A DNA stretch of 33,149 bases from an uncultured Bacteroidales bacterium. GTDB taxonomy: Bacteria > Bacteroidota > Bacteroidia > Bacteroidales > Bacteroidaceae. The position numbers and the translations under genes were made by a program. The stretch is taken from assembly GCA_902791675.1 (NCBI GenBank), contig CADAWW010000014.1, forward strand, positions 1 to 33,149, given 5' to 3'. The notes under the pieces were generated by a model, which made no database searches, was not told where the DNA came from, and saw only the letters and a program-made list of their open reading frames with translations. Position 1 is the first letter of the stretch; each line of letters begins with the position of its first letter. Positions 31,861-33,149 of the stretch are shown here, piece after piece.

Positions 31861-32724
31861 TCATTCGCTATCTTTTGGTAGTTTTTGAGATTCTTTAAGC
31901 ATGCTCTTTTCGTCTTTGGCAACACGTCGTTCCACTTTCTTAATGTCTTCTGCGGGTGGAAGTTCCTCTGGCTTGATTCCGCGTTGGCCCAACATACCAC
32001 GAACACTACGATTGTTCTGTACGTGCTCAGCTGTGATGCTTGCTTCACCATAGAGGTCTTTTTGTTCCACGTTGTAATTGGTCATTTCCGTGGCAAGGTT
32101 CTTGGCGGCAATCGTTAATGTGGGTAGAAAGTCTGCCAAAGCACCGCTTTTGATTCCCAACCGTTTTTTCATTTGGTCTGTTGAAAGCCCACCAAACAGG
32201 GCATAATCTCCTTTGGAACGGATACGCCCAAAGCCACGGTCATCTACTCCACGTTGGTAAATGTTGCGACTTAACTGCTTTTCAGAGGCTCGTAAGCGTT
32301 CACGGGTATTCAGACGCGCCACTTCATTTAATCGTTCTTCGATAAGTTCAGCCTTGCGAGTCTGGACAGCAAAGTAACTTTGTGCAAAAGCAACTTCTTC
32401 TTTTTTGGGGTCGCCGTTCTGAGCTATCAAGTAACATGCATAACGGGTAAGCATGAAGTCTTGTACTTCACGTTGAGCACCTTTTGCCAAGGTTATCATT
32501 TTCGTGACCTCACGAAAATGATCATCTACATTGATTCCCAGCGTTTTACACGATTCCATAGCACGGCCAATGGCCACTACAAAATTCTCCCATCTGGCAT
32601 AGCCTAACACTTGTTGCAACTCACGTGCATACCATACTTCGATAGTGTTCCCTTCATCATCCTTGATGTCCTTTGCTATCAAGTCGAAGGCAGATTTGTA
32701 TTGTTGAATTTTCTGTATATCCAT
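31861..32724 (-). CDS. dinD: DNA damage-inducible protein D (DinD)
   Basis: A 287-residue protein with a Bro-N-like N-terminal domain (EVWYARELQQVLGYARWENF, then DFMLTRYACYLIAQNGDPKK and VAFAQSYFAVQTRKAE) and a DinD C-terminal part (RNIYQRGVDDRGFGRIRSKGDYALFGG, MKKRLGIKSGALADFLPTLT, AEHVQNNRSVRGMLGQRGIKPEELPP). E. coli DinD inhibits RecA filaments and is SOS-induced. In many bacteria this gene sits next to restriction-modification loci, as here, 173 nt upstream of the MmeI-like gene in the same direction. A TATATTTG box at 32786-32779 is a possible -7 element; I saw no LexA-type operator, but did not know the species consensus. Confidence 0.9.
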   Translation of the reverse strand: MDIQKIQQYKSAFDLIAKDIKDDEGNTIEVWYARELQQVLGYARWENFVVAIGRAMESCKTLGINVDDHFREVTKMITLAKGAQREVQDFMLTRYACYLIAQNGDPKKEEVAFAQSYFAVQTRKAELIEERLNEVARLNTRERLRASEKQLSRNIYQRGVDDRGFGRIRSKGDYALFGGLSTDQMKKRLGIKSGALADFLPTLTIAAKNLATEMTNYNVEQKDLYGEASITAEHVQNNRSVRGMLGQRGIKPEELPPAEDIKKVERRVAKDEKSMLKESQKLPKDSE

Positions 32725-32778
32725 AATTAATCATTTTCTGTAAATTACTCCTTGTTGCCAATTCTTCTTTTTCAGCTA

Positions 32779-32786
32779 CAAATATA
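32779..32786 (-). promoter_or_regulatory. Putative -7 box of dinD
   Basis: TATATTTG on the minus strand, 54 nt before the ATG at 32724; no clear -33 element. Between here and 33036 the sequence is AT-rich and shows no gene. Confidence 0.45.
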
Positions 32787-33036
32787 CAAAAGTTCTTCGA
32801 TTTATAATGTACTTACTAAAACTATTATTATTTCTATGCTCCACTTGTATAGGCAACATGGGATTTGCCAGTATTTGAGTCCAGGTATTCGTAGCCGATT
32901 GTCAACTCTGAGTGTGAATAACAGAAACAAGAATTAACAAGAAATAAAAATAAATTTTAACCGCATCAACCTACTCTACAAATAAGACGTAAAGTACTCA
33001 ACGGGTAATACAAATAAGCCTCTAAGCTATCAACTA

Positions 33037-33149
33037 AAATCGTTAAACTACATCATCAAAAACGAGCTTCTGATGGGTATGACCTTTTGCTCTATAGAGG
33101 AGGTGAGGAATGCTGTGAAGGTAGCTGTTGACTTTTACAATAACGAGAG
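33037..33149 (+). pseudogene. IS3-type transposase C-terminal remnant, running off the window
   Basis: The plus-strand frame reads NYIIKNELLMGMTF, then SIEEVRNAVKVAVDFYNNER, up to the window edge. This matches the last part of DDE transposases of IS3-family ORFB, which end with ...IKNELL..., EEV..AV...V.FYN.ERPH. Upstream in the same frame (from a stop at 32983) there is no catalytic core or start codon, and the residues do not fit the family, so the element is 5'-truncated. Whether the 3' end and inverted repeat survive cannot be seen. Confidence 0.6.

Noticed and set aside
1..33149. CRISPR array
   Set aside because: No regularly spaced direct repeats with unique spacers were seen; the repeats present are tandem duplications or palindromic elements.

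Overview
The window reads as chromosomal DNA of a Bacteroidota bacterium, most likely order Bacteroidales and probably Prevotella-like. The basis is the protein families present, at least nine matches to the Bacteroidota promoter -7 consensus TAnnTTTG (several with a TTG/TTTG element 19-21 nt upstream), weak or absent Shine-Dalgarno sites, and Bacteroidales-type short repeats. Genus is an inference. Gene content is core metabolism up to about 23 kb and accessory from about 23 to 33 kb.

Layout. (1) 1-1142: the 3' part of a membrane acyltransferase gene, broken by a 25-bp tandem duplication. (2) 8308-1151, minus strand: a six-gene signalling operon made of a solute-binding protein, a sensor with PP2C phosphatase fused to an RsbW-like kinase domain, an SLC13 permease, a STAS protein, a stand-alone (p)ppGpp synthetase and a stand-alone (p)ppGpp hydrolase. 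It looks like a partner-switching cascade linked to a split alarmone module, with no ABC transporter and no sigma factor. (3) 8330-8809: intergenic repeat element and divergent promoters. (4) 8810-9682: DUF1080 lipoprotein with a cysteine-rich head, followed by a strong bidirectional terminator. (5) 13907-9787, minus strand: Phe/Tyr operon (prephenate dehydratase, aminotransferase, DAHP synthase-chorismate mutase, prephenate dehydrogenase). It is preceded by a previously unlisted 21-aa leader peptide rich in Phe and Tyr plus a terminator hairpin, a classic attenuator. (6) 13952-15268: Cu/Zn-type efflux permease with HMA domain, carrying in-frame repeats. (7) 15382-18064, plus strand: MTA/SAH nucleosidase, tRNA-Ser(CGA), then a preQ1-I-like riboswitch and yhhQ-queC-queF. 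(8) 18061-19818: dnaX; divergent from it, 19922-23051 carries a DivIC/FtsB-like gene, a small membrane protein, a DUF4369 lipoprotein, plsC and a stand-alone MetH reactivation domain. (9) 23052-24816: a frameshifted GH78 rhamnosidase-like pseudogene. (10) 24996-32724, minus strand, AT-rich: an accessory, probably defence, island of dinD, an MmeI-like type IIG restriction-modification enzyme, an unrecognised PD-(D/E)XK-like protein, and the TcmP/three-Cys (DUF5131) pair. The window ends in a transposase remnant.

The best candidates for new biology are the SBP-phosphatase-STAS-alarmone operon, the nuclease/TcmP/DUF5131 genes next to the MmeI-like enzyme, and the aromatic attenuator, which is very clear in the sequence. 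All function calls come from reading the protein sequences without database searches.
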